Part shown: positions 6,736-13,981 of the stretch, in pieces
Layout of the letters: each line of letters begins with the position of its first letter
Numbering within the stretch: position 1 is the first letter of the stretch
The notes under the pieces: generated by a model
Database searches by the model: none
What the model saw: the letters and a program-made list of their open reading frames with translations, nothing else
Told to the model about the DNA's origin: nothing
NCBI GenBank assembly: GCA_007126465.1
Contig: SLBE01000109.1
Location: 1 to 16,223 of the forward strand
Source: Syntrophomonadaceae bacterium
Lineage (GTDB): Bacteria; Bacillota; Dethiobacteria; DTU022
Direction: 5' to 3'
DNA: 16,223 nucleotides
Translations under genes and position numbers: made by a program

Positions 6736-7926
6736 CTACTCCTGGCTTTCAGACTCTGCTCCCGACGGAGCAAGTTTTTTTTCATAAAGGTAGTCTTCAT
6801 AAATATACATAAGTTCTTTGTCAAAGAGGGTGCGCTTTAAATCAACAGTAACCGATCTGACCGCTTTAAGGAGATCTGCCGCCTCTTCATCGGACAGGTC
6901 TATACCATATTCTACAAATTTCATCTTAATAGCTTTGGAGCCCGAATGTTTGCCAATTACGATCTGCCTCTCCAGGCCGACATCTTCGGGGCTAAATACT
7001 TCATATGTTTCGGGGTGCTTCATTACACCGTCAGCATGAATGCCCGACTCGTGTGCAAAAGTATTTGTACCAACGATTGGTTTTGCCGGGTTAAGCTGAC
7101 GTCCTGAAGCCCTGGCAACATATTCGCAAAGATTGAGAAAGTCCTTTGTGTTAACTCCAAGATTTACACCAAAGAGGTGTTTTAAGGCCATGGCTACTTC
7201 TTCAAGGGCAGCATTACCAGCCCTTTCTCCCAAACCGTTGACTGTTACACCAAGAAAACGGGCCCCCGCCTTTAATCCCGCCAGGGCATTAGCTGTAGCC
7301 ATCCCAAAATCATTATGGGTGTGCATTTCTATATCCATACCGGTTTTTTCGATCAGGTCAGATATTATTTCATAAGTTCTGAAAGGTTCGAGAACTCCGA
7401 TCGTATCACAAAATCTTAAGCGGTTGGCGCCTGCCTGTTTTGCCGCTTCGGCAAACTGAACCAGGAACTCCATATCTGAACGGGAGGCATCTTCTGCATT
7501 GACCGATATATATAAACCTTCTTTGCTGGCAAATTCAGTAGCCTTTGTCATATTTTCTAAAACCCATTCTCTTGATGTTCTCAGCTTATGGTTGATGTGT
7601 ATATCCGAAGTTGAGATAGATATAGCAACTGCATCTACACCACATTCTATTGAATGCTTGATATCTTCAATGTTAGCCCGGTTCCAGGCCATTATTGAGG
7701 CCTGAAGTTTATAGGAAACTATTTCCTTGATAACCTCTTTCTCATCTCCACCCATTACAGGTATCCCGGCTTCGATTTGGTGAACTCCAAGGTTATCGAG
7801 CATTTTAGCAATTCTTAATTTCTCCCGGTTAGAAAAGACCACACCGGCTGTTTGTTCACCGTCTCTTAATGTAGTATCAACCAGCATTGGCAAATTCTTT
7901 TCCAAAGATTCCTGAAAACGTTTCAT
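6736..7926 (-). CDS. Homocitrate synthase / Re-citrate synthase-like enzyme (NifV family)
   Basis: Member of the DRE-TIM metallolyase family, which condenses acetyl-CoA with a 2-oxo acid. The 396 residues fit NifV-type homocitrate synthase (2-oxoglutarate + acetyl-CoA). Visible motifs: DTTLRDGEQ (17-25) with the metal-binding Asp and catalytic Arg, MHTHNDFGMATANAL (201-215) with metal-binding HxH, GLGERAGNAALEE (231-243), and HESGIHADG (292-300). No leucine-feedback regulatory domain of LeuA is present. The start ATG follows AAAGGAGAG. No other nitrogenase gene is in view, so the product could be homocitrate for nitrogenase, homocitrate for another purpose, or citrate by the Re-stereospecific route that some anaerobes use to feed 2-oxoglutarate, glutamate and proline synthesis. 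Its place after proC fits the last idea but does not prove it. Confidence 0.85.
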   Translation of the reverse strand: MKRFQESLEKNLPMLVDTTLRDGEQTAGVVFSNREKLRIAKMLDNLGVHQIEAGIPVMGGDEKEVIKEIVSYKLQASIMAWNRANIEDIKHSIECGVDAVAISISTSDIHINHKLRTSREWVLENMTKATEFASKEGLYISVNAEDASRSDMEFLVQFAEAAKQAGANRLRFCDTIGVLEPFRTYEIISDLIEKTGMDIEMHTHNDFGMATANALAGLKAGARFLGVTVNGLGERAGNAALEEVAMALKHLFGVNLGVNTKDFLNLCEYVARASGRQLNPAKPIVGTNTFAHESGIHADGVMKHPETYEVFSPEDVGLERQIVIGKHSGSKAIKMKFVEYGIDLSDEEAADLLKAVRSVTVDLKRTLFDKELMYIYEDYLYEKKLAPSGAESESQE

Positions 7927-7944
7927 GTTTATATCTCTCCTTTA

Positions 7945-8757
7945 CTAACCAAAACGTAATTCCCCGGAGCGCCTGGTGGCTTCCATCACAGCTTTTATCA
8001 GGCAGCTTCTAAATCCTTCTTCTTCAAGTGTAAGCAGGGCGGCACTGGTTGTGCCTGCCGGGGAGGTTACTATATTGCGCAGCTCTGCCGGATGCTGGGC
8101 ATTTGAATCGAGCATTTTTGCTGCGCCAATTACATTTTGAATAACCAGTTTTGAGGCTACATCTCGCCTTATCCCTACTGAAACTCCTGCATCAATCATT
8201 GTTTCAATAAAAAGGTATACATAAGCAGGACCGGTTCCGCTTAAGCCGGTTGCGGCATCCATCAGTTTTTCGGGCATGCGGATTGTAACTCCCAAAGGCT
8301 TGAGCATATTTTCAACTTCCCGCCGTTCATCTTCGGTTACGGTATCGCCGGCACTGATGACAATGACACCCTCACCGATCAGACATGGTGTGTTTGGCAT
8401 TAAACGTATTGTCTTGGTTCCCGGAAGAAGGCAGCTTTCGATATAATTGATGGTGATTCCGGCAGCTACTGATATATATATCTGCCCGGGTTGTACCAGC
8501 GGCTTAATAGAGTTCAGCAGCCCTTCAGTATCCTGCGGCTTAACGGCAATAAATATTTTTTTGCAGTAAGGGATTAACTCATCAAGATTTTCCACCACCT
8601 TACAGTTATACTCAGAAGCAAGTTGTTTTTTTCTATCAACACTTAAGTCGTACAGGTAAACTGTTCCCGGGTCGATGTTGCCCATGTTAACCATCCCTTT
8701 AACCAGGGCAGAGCCCATGGCACCGCAACCAATCAAACCAATATTATTTTTAGCCAT
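7945..8757 (-). CDS. proC: Pyrroline-5-carboxylate reductase
   Basis: Reduces 1-pyrroline-5-carboxylate to L-proline with NAD(P)H in the cytoplasm, the last step of proline synthesis. The 270-residue length is standard. The N-terminal Rossmann motif is GLIGCGAMG (7-15). The family segments AVKPQ, RLMPNTPCLIGEG and LSGTGPAYVYLFIE are present, and the C-terminal signature reads VTSPAGTTSAALLTLEEEGF, with SPAGTT where many homologues have SPGGTT. The ATG is preceded by AGGGGG (8765-8770 on the plus strand as CCCCCT). It is the first gene of a four-gene unit, with nifV-like 18 bases downstream, and lies directly after the predicted amine dehydrogenase operon. The annotation is secure; any role in a proline redox shuttle with the upstream complex is inference. 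Confidence 0.95.
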   Translation of the reverse strand: MAKNNIGLIGCGAMGSALVKGMVNMGNIDPGTVYLYDLSVDRKKQLASEYNCKVVENLDELIPYCKKIFIAVKPQDTEGLLNSIKPLVQPGQIYISVAAGITINYIESCLLPGTKTIRLMPNTPCLIGEGVIVISAGDTVTEDERREVENMLKPLGVTIRMPEKLMDAATGLSGTGPAYVYLFIETMIDAGVSVGIRRDVASKLVIQNVIGAAKMLDSNAQHPAELRNIVTSPAGTTSAALLTLEEEGFRSCLIKAVMEATRRSGELRFG

Positions 8758-8777
8758 ATTAAAACCCCCTGCTTGAA

Positions 8778-8809
8778 GATCTTAGAAAATATTCTATCTA
8801 AATAAGATC
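8778..8809. promoter_or_regulatory. Palindrome over the proC promoter, possible operator
   Basis: GATCTTA (8778-8784) and TAAGATC (8803-8809) are perfect inverted 7-base arms around an 18-base AT-rich spacer that holds the -10 box. Spacing and position fit a dimeric repressor site blocking RNA polymerase. No regulator gene lies in the window, so the factor is unknown. It could also be a chance AT-rich dyad. Confidence 0.4.
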
Positions 8810-8819
8810 ATTAATGCAA
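8791..8819 (-). promoter_or_regulatory. Candidate sigma-A promoter for proC operon
   Basis: Minus-strand -10 box TAGAAT (8791-8796, 5 of 6 consensus bases) and -35 box TTGCAT (8814-8819, 3 of 6) separated by exactly 17 bases. It sits in the 87-base gap between the FAD dehydrogenase and proC. No terminator-like hairpin is seen after the dehydrogenase stop, so read-through from block 1 may add to transcription from here. Confidence 0.55.
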
Positions 8820-8844
8820 GAGGTTGAGGTATTTGTAGAAACAG

Positions 8845-10017
8845 TTACTTTAATTTTTCGGTTTTGGATTCAAACAGATCCCTGTCGTAACGGAAACAAT
8901 GCTGTGCTTCCGAGGAGAGACAGGAGCAGCCTTCGGTAATCATGGAGGTTATATTTTTACCAACACCGGGGCCAAGCATCAGGCCCTGGCCGCACATGCC
9001 AACTGCTAAGATCAGACCATCAAGACCTGGAGCAAAATCAATAATCGGGACTCCATCCGGAGTCATTGGATAGCATCCGCGCCAGATCCTGCGAACAAGC
9101 AGGTTCTTTAACCTTGGCAGCAGTGAAACCAGCCTGCCTGATAAAATTGGCAGGAACTCGGAAAGTGATTCACGGTCTGTGCCGATAAAAAGCTCTTTTG
9201 GGGTATAGCAAAAAATAATCTGTCCTTCCTTATTCTGGCCAAAGTAAAAGTTTGTTGTTTTACCTTCCGGTCCGGATCGTAAATCTACAACCAGGGGATC
9301 AAGGAAATGTTCAATCGGGGCCGAAATACCCGCTTCATGAGAATCAGGGGTTACCGGAATTTCCAGACCTAAAAGCGGACCGTGCTCTGCGGCATCAGAG
9401 CCGGCAGCAAGAACAACCCAATCCGCATTATAGCTTGCTTTATCTGTTTTAACGCCGGTTATTCTGTCCCCTTCACGTTGATAGGCGGTAACTGTTTCGT
9501 TAAAGTGGTATTCTGCTCTGTGTTTCTCAGCCTGACGCTGAAAGGCAATAGGGGCCAGGATAGATGAAACTTGTCCGTCATCCGGTGAATATGTCCCACC
9601 CAGTAGCCCTTCACGATTTATACCCGGTATAAGTTCTTCTACTTCTTCCGGCCCAACCCAGTCTATTTTCATGTCCAGTTTTTTCTGGTAAGGAATCAGG
9701 TCTTTCAGGGTTTTTTCTGTTGCGCTTTCATAAACCGGAAAACAGTAGCCTCCCGGTTTCCAGCCGATGTCAAACCCGTATTTCTCTTCCCAGGTGGAAA
9801 AAACCTCAATACTGAAAAGGCAGGTTGAAATTTTACCGGGATCAGAATGAGTTGCCCTGACACCGCCGATTGCAGTTTTATTCTCGCCCTGTCCTGCCGA
9901 GGCACGCTTATCAATTACAAGAACTTTTAAACCGGCTTCAGCAAGCTGGTATGCAGTAGGGTTGCCTACGCTTCCACATCCGACGATTATTACATCATAA
10001 CTATTATTGGCCGACAT
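8845..10017 (-). CDS. FAD-dependent amine/amino-acid dehydrogenase, DAO family (SoxB / HcnC / PDH-beta type)
   Basis: Predicted catalytic subunit that oxidises a C-N bond of an amino acid or secondary amine and passes electrons to the 1316-residue partner. At 390 residues it matches the usual size of SoxB, HcnC and archaeal proline dehydrogenase beta. Visible features are the N-terminal Rossmann motif GCGSVG (13-18) ending at D36 for the FAD ribose, AIGGVRATHS (49-58), and the C-terminal flavin-contact segments RIWRGCYPMTPDGVPIID (310-327) and GMCGQGLMLGPGVG (340-353). The tail carries three extra cysteines (C364, C366, C374). A start at 10017 is supported by GAGGAGG six bases upstream inside the preceding gene, so the two are translationally coupled. 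Proline, sarcosine, glycine, D-amino acids or opines are all possible substrates; ProC downstream favours proline weakly. Family is secure, substrate is not. Confidence 0.9.
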   Translation of the reverse strand: MSANNSYDVIIVGCGSVGNPTAYQLAEAGLKVLVIDKRASAGQGENKTAIGGVRATHSDPGKISTCLFSIEVFSTWEEKYGFDIGWKPGGYCFPVYESATEKTLKDLIPYQKKLDMKIDWVGPEEVEELIPGINREGLLGGTYSPDDGQVSSILAPIAFQRQAEKHRAEYHFNETVTAYQREGDRITGVKTDKASYNADWVVLAAGSDAAEHGPLLGLEIPVTPDSHEAGISAPIEHFLDPLVVDLRSGPEGKTTNFYFGQNKEGQIIFCYTPKELFIGTDRESLSEFLPILSGRLVSLLPRLKNLLVRRIWRGCYPMTPDGVPIIDFAPGLDGLILAVGMCGQGLMLGPGVGKNITSMITEGCSCLSSEAQHCFRYDRDLFESKTEKLK

Positions 10018-13000
10018 TGTCTGCCTCCTCTACCTGTTTCACGTTTGCGTGGCCGGGCCCGTTTCCGGCTATAAAGTCTCCGAGATGAACCTCGGCAACC
10101 AGGGGCCGGTGGGTGGGCAGGGTTATTTCGGACATGGGAATGCCTTCTTCACGATATAAGCGCAGGATCAAGTCGTTACAGGTTTTACCGTTACAACCGC
10201 CCAGTCCGGCGCGAACTGCAGCCTTGAGCTGGTTCATATCGCGGATGCCCGCTCTAATAGCATTTACTATTTCACTTTTTCTGACTCTTTCACAGCGACA
10301 TATGATCGGATCTTCTTCTTCCGCTGTCAAATCAACAGGTTCTCCGGGTTCAATTTCCCTGATCATAAACCCGGCTGCTTTTAACTTATCTTCATGAGGC
10401 ACTTCCAGAAGCAGCAGCCTCCTGCTGTTTTGCGAAGTTCTGTCTTTGTAGGCGATAACCTTTCCCTTGCCTACCACATTGCCTTCCATGTCTGTAGTGG
10501 TCACTTCTTTGCCAAGAGGTATGATATCGTTAACAAATTCGTATGGCATAACCAGCAGAGCTTTTTCCCGATCAGGGTCGTAGTCATTAACAATCAGGGT
10601 TATGGCCAGGCCGGGACAGGCCAGGACACATTGTCCGCAGCCGATGCAATCCTTGCTGTATTCGGGAAGGGATAAAATTGAATCGGGCATGGTGATGCAA
10701 TTACTTGGACAGGCTTCGGTGCAGGGATTACAGGGTATCTCCTGCATGCAGCGAATTAACGGGTAAACTGGTGCACTTGATTCTTCAGGCTGGAACGGTA
10801 CACTTTCAGCAGTATGATGTTTCAGGGTATCGCCGAAAGATTCCCAGTCGCTGGGAACAGGAAGATCTATACCCATGCCCTGGGCCATTCTGCGTCCGAT
10901 AATTTTTCCGGAGAAAATTGCTGCCGATGCTTCGGCAATTTCTTCTGCATCACCTGCTGCATAAGCTTCTATCCCGTACTCCCTGGCTTTAACAAGCAGT
11001 TCGTTAACCGGGCTGAGGCCGACAGCCATCAGGACAGTGTCAACATTATAAGCACGTTCTGTGCCCTTGACAGGGTTAAAGTTTTTATCAATTTCGGCGA
11101 TAATAACCCGCTCTACCTTCTCTTTACCTTCTATTTTAAGCACGGTATGTGAAGTATAAGTTGGAACACCGAAACGTTTAATTTTATCCTCGTGAACCTT
11201 GTAGCCACCGCACTGCGGTAGTGCCTCGACCAGGCCCACAACATCTATTCCTGCCTGCAGGGCATGGTAAGCCCCGATCAGACCGACATTGCCGCCGCCA
11301 ATAATGAATAGTCTTTCGGCACATTTAACCAGGTCTCGATTAACCAGGGTCTGAAATGCTCCGGCGCCGTATACACCGGCCAGGTCTGCTCCCGGAAAGG
11401 CCAGGCTTTTCTCACGGGCACCGGTGGAAAACAATACTTTTTTCGGCTCTACCAGCTTGTAGGTGCCATTTCCGGAAACACCAAACTTGCCATCGCTGAA
11501 AACACCGACTACGGTTGAATTAAGCCAGGTATTTATGGTTGGCAGGTGGTTCAGGTCACCGGAAAGGATATGGCCTATTTCAACCCCCCTTAAGCCGGCA
11601 TAACAATCGGCTACGGAGCCAAAAAAATTATGGGTTTGCAGGCTCAGCTTGCCGCCCAGTTCATTTTTATCGTCTATAATTAGAACGTCTACTCCCACAT
11701 TGCCCAGTTCTATGGCAGCACTGATGCCGGCCGGTCCCCCACCGATAATTAAGACATCGGTTTTAACTACCTCGGGCTGGACATTGATTGTTTCAGGCAG
11801 GTCTACATCAGGTAACCCAGGAACCCCTTCTACGCTGTTTACCTTCATGCCGTGGGTAACAGCAACCATGCAGCCCTTAACCGGTTTACCGTCGGCTATA
11901 ACCATGCACTGTGAGCATTGTCCGTTGACACAGTAAACACCCTGGGCTCCTCCGTCCCGGTGATGATGTCCAAAAACCGAAATACCGGCTGCATAAAGAG
12001 CCGTAGTAATAACTTCGCCTTCCCGGGCAGTGTATTCCCTGTCATTAAAAGTAAATTTTACTTCAGGCGCTTCAATAGGCGGCAGAATGGGATGATTGCT
12101 GATCCTCCGTTGCTCAATTATTCCTTCATGTTTTTCATGATCAGCAGTTCCTAAGTTGAATAAAAGCTGTGGTTTTTCAGCAGGTGACTGGATCCAGGAT
12201 CCCGGACGAAGCAGCAGTGCAAATTGAAGGTATTCTTCAACTGAACTGCAGAGAATTTTTTGATCAATGTCGGCAGCATGTTCTTCGAGCAGTTCTTTCC
12301 GTTTTTGCGGGCTGATCTTGAAGCTTAGGTTTTCGCCAATCTGCCCTGCCGAAAAACCGGCAAGTTCGTTTAGTGTGATAAGAGAGCTGCCAGATGGTAA
12401 ATCTTCCGGCATGCCGGGATTAAATGTAATTACTTTTTCTGGTTTTGCCTGGTGCAGATCTTTTTCTGAAGCCAGGCAGCGTACGGCGATATTCTTTTCA
12501 CTTAACAATGACGCAGCATCTGATAAGACATTTAAAACTTCCGGTTCATCCATTAACAGGGCTATCAGCATATGCAGCTCAGGGAGCCGGTTCAAATATA
12601 GAGCCGGTGCTGATGGTTCTTCCGTCGTATCAAACCAGGAAGTAATCAGCAAGGGCAAATTGATTTCCAGTTCGGGCTGTTTCTTTAACCAGCTGACGAT
12701 ATCGAGGGCCAGGTCCATACCACTTTCAGGGGTTTCCTCTGAGCGGTATGATGAATTTAACTTGCTGGTATAATTATCCATCTTATTGCTGTATTCATGC
12801 CAAAATTCAACCGGTCTTTCAAGTCCGAAAGAAGGTTTAAGCAGGGCCAGCTGATCTGTTTCAAGGCCGCAATATTTTAACAGTTCCCGGGCAGTTACCA
12901 GGCGTTTTTCGCCCAGGTTTCCACCCTCATGATAGGGACAGCTGTCTTTGTCGCGGCAGATTAAAGCAACGCTGTTAGCCCCGGCAGCAACACAGTAAAG

Positions 13001-13954
13001 TAAAATCGAGATGTCAATACTGCCGATGCAGCTTACTCTGAGAACATTGTCCTGTTCAGGCATTGGTGAACGGGGGCAGGCAAAAACCAGGTCTTTGCCC
13101 TGCAGGTCGCTGTTAAAGATAAAGTTTTCATAATCAGTTAAAGGTTCGGTTTTTTTCTGTTTGATGGCTCCCGTGGGACAAACCCCGGGGCATATTCCAC
13201 ATCCAACACAGGTTTCCTGTGATATTTGGGCAGTAGACAGACCGGTTTTATATAGAGTAACCCTGGGGATTGAATAAGGACAAACTTCTTCACACCTGCC
13301 GCAGCCACGGCATAATTCTGTTTCAACTGAACAGGTAGGCACTTCAAATTCCCGGTTCCATATTCTGTAGACGCCATTTTCCTGGCTTGATTCTATGGCA
13401 TCTGTCGGACAAATATAAGTGCAGGTCCGGCAACCGGTACAATTTTCAGCTGTAAAATCTGGATTAGGCCCGATTTCTTTATCAAACCCTCGCCCCAGGG
13501 TAGATATAGCGCCGGGTCCGCAATCCTGGCAGACCCGGGTGCAAAGGCCGCACATAATACATTTATTATCTGCTTCTGCAGGTGAGGTAAAAGGAGTTAC
13601 ATCAATTCCTTCAAGCCGGGCCAAAGCTTTTACTTCTTCCGAACCGGGACACTGGGCCAGGTACAGTTCAAGCAGGCTTCTTCTTGTTTTCAGGACTTCT
13701 TCCGAGCGGGTTGATACAATTAAATCCTCTTCGGCAGGATAAAGGCAGGATGTTACTATCTTAGAACCGCCGTTCCAGTCCTTTTTGGTTATTTCAACCA
13801 CGCATAACCTGCAGGCACCGCTTGGTGTCAGGGAAGGATGGTTGCAGAGTTGCGGAACCTGTATGCCGTGGTCATTTATAATCGGCAAAAGCATTTTTCT
13901 ATCTTCAGTTTCAACTTTTCTTCCGTCAATGGTTATATTAATTTTAGTGCTCAT
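10004..13954 (-). CDS. 1316-residue fusion: NuoG-like Fe-S domains + FlpD-like domain + SoxA/PDH-alpha-like flavoprotein
   Basis: Electron-transfer hub of a predicted dehydrogenase complex. Domains in order: NuoG-type [2Fe-2S] ferredoxin (C37, C48, C51, C70); a helical segment where NuoG has its HxxxC cluster, reduced here to one Cys (C102); four [4Fe-4S] sites (C132/135/138/142, C172/175/178/182, C215/218/221/225, C249/252/255/259); an FlpD/MvhD-like domain, about 286-365 (C293, C309, C333, C339, DSCPYHEGGN); an unrecognised spacer, about 370-620; then a full sarcosine-oxidase-alpha / proline-dehydrogenase-alpha / HcnAB unit with [2Fe-2S] C675/680/683/695, FAD motif GGGPAG (738-743), a second Rossmann motif GGGNVG (885-890), ferredoxin sites at C1075/1078/1082 and C1103/1106/1109/1113, and a BFD-like [2Fe-2S] site (C1219, C1221, C1254, C1259). 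ATG start with AAAGGAT upstream. Its 3' end overlaps the next gene by 14 bases. No membrane segments are seen, so it is probably cytoplasmic. Substrate is unknown. Confidence 0.9.
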   Translation of the reverse strand: MSTKINITIDGRKVETEDRKMLLPIINDHGIQVPQLCNHPSLTPSGACRLCVVEITKKDWNGGSKIVTSCLYPAEEDLIVSTRSEEVLKTRRSLLELYLAQCPGSEEVKALARLEGIDVTPFTSPAEADNKCIMCGLCTRVCQDCGPGAISTLGRGFDKEIGPNPDFTAENCTGCRTCTYICPTDAIESSQENGVYRIWNREFEVPTCSVETELCRGCGRCEEVCPYSIPRVTLYKTGLSTAQISQETCVGCGICPGVCPTGAIKQKKTEPLTDYENFIFNSDLQGKDLVFACPRSPMPEQDNVLRVSCIGSIDISILLYCVAAGANSVALICRDKDSCPYHEGGNLGEKRLVTARELLKYCGLETDQLALLKPSFGLERPVEFWHEYSNKMDNYTSKLNSSYRSEETPESGMDLALDIVSWLKKQPELEINLPLLITSWFDTTEEPSAPALYLNRLPELHMLIALLMDEPEVLNVLSDAASLLSEKNIAVRCLASEKDLHQAKPEKVITFNPGMPEDLPSGSSLITLNELAGFSAGQIGENLSFKISPQKRKELLEEHAADIDQKILCSSVEEYLQFALLLRPGSWIQSPAEKPQLLFNLGTADHEKHEGIIEQRRISNHPILPPIEAPEVKFTFNDREYTAREGEVITTALYAAGISVFGHHHRDGGAQGVYCVNGQCSQCMVIADGKPVKGCMVAVTHGMKVNSVEGVPGLPDVDLPETINVQPEVVKTDVLIIGGGPAGISAAIELGNVGVDVLIIDDKNELGGKLSLQTHNFFGSVADCYAGLRGVEIGHILSGDLNHLPTINTWLNSTVVGVFSDGKFGVSGNGTYKLVEPKKVLFSTGAREKSLAFPGADLAGVYGAGAFQTLVNRDLVKCAERLFIIGGGNVGLIGAYHALQAGIDVVGLVEALPQCGGYKVHEDKIKRFGVPTYTSHTVLKIEGKEKVERVIIAEIDKNFNPVKGTERAYNVDTVLMAVGLSPVNELLVKAREYGIEAYAAGDAEEIAEASAAIFSGKIIGRRMAQGMGIDLPVPSDWESFGDTLKHHTAESVPFQPEESSAPVYPLIRCMQEIPCNPCTEACPSNCITMPDSILSLPEYSKDCIGCGQCVLACPGLAITLIVNDYDPDREKALLVMPYEFVNDIIPLGKEVTTTDMEGNVVGKGKVIAYKDRTSQNSRRLLLLEVPHEDKLKAAGFMIREIEPGEPVDLTAEEEDPIICRCERVRKSEIVNAIRAGIRDMNQLKAAVRAGLGGCNGKTCNDLILRLYREEGIPMSEITLPTHRPLVAEVHLGDFIAGNGPGHANVKQVEEADNVGQ
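10024..10030 (-). promoter_or_regulatory. Ribosome binding site inside the preceding gene
   Basis: GAGGAGG on the minus strand, six bases before the ATG at 10017. It lies within the last codons of the 1316-residue gene and fixes the start of the FAD dehydrogenase, giving a 14-base coding overlap and likely fixed stoichiometry of the two subunits. Confidence 0.8.
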
Positions 13955-13981
13955 TGTTATCCTTTCATTAAAACATAAATG

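Noticed and set aside
12267..12773. 168-codon open frame on the plus strand
   Set aside because: Antisense to the spacer of the 1316-residue gene, serine-rich low-complexity translation, no motif and no ribosome binding support.
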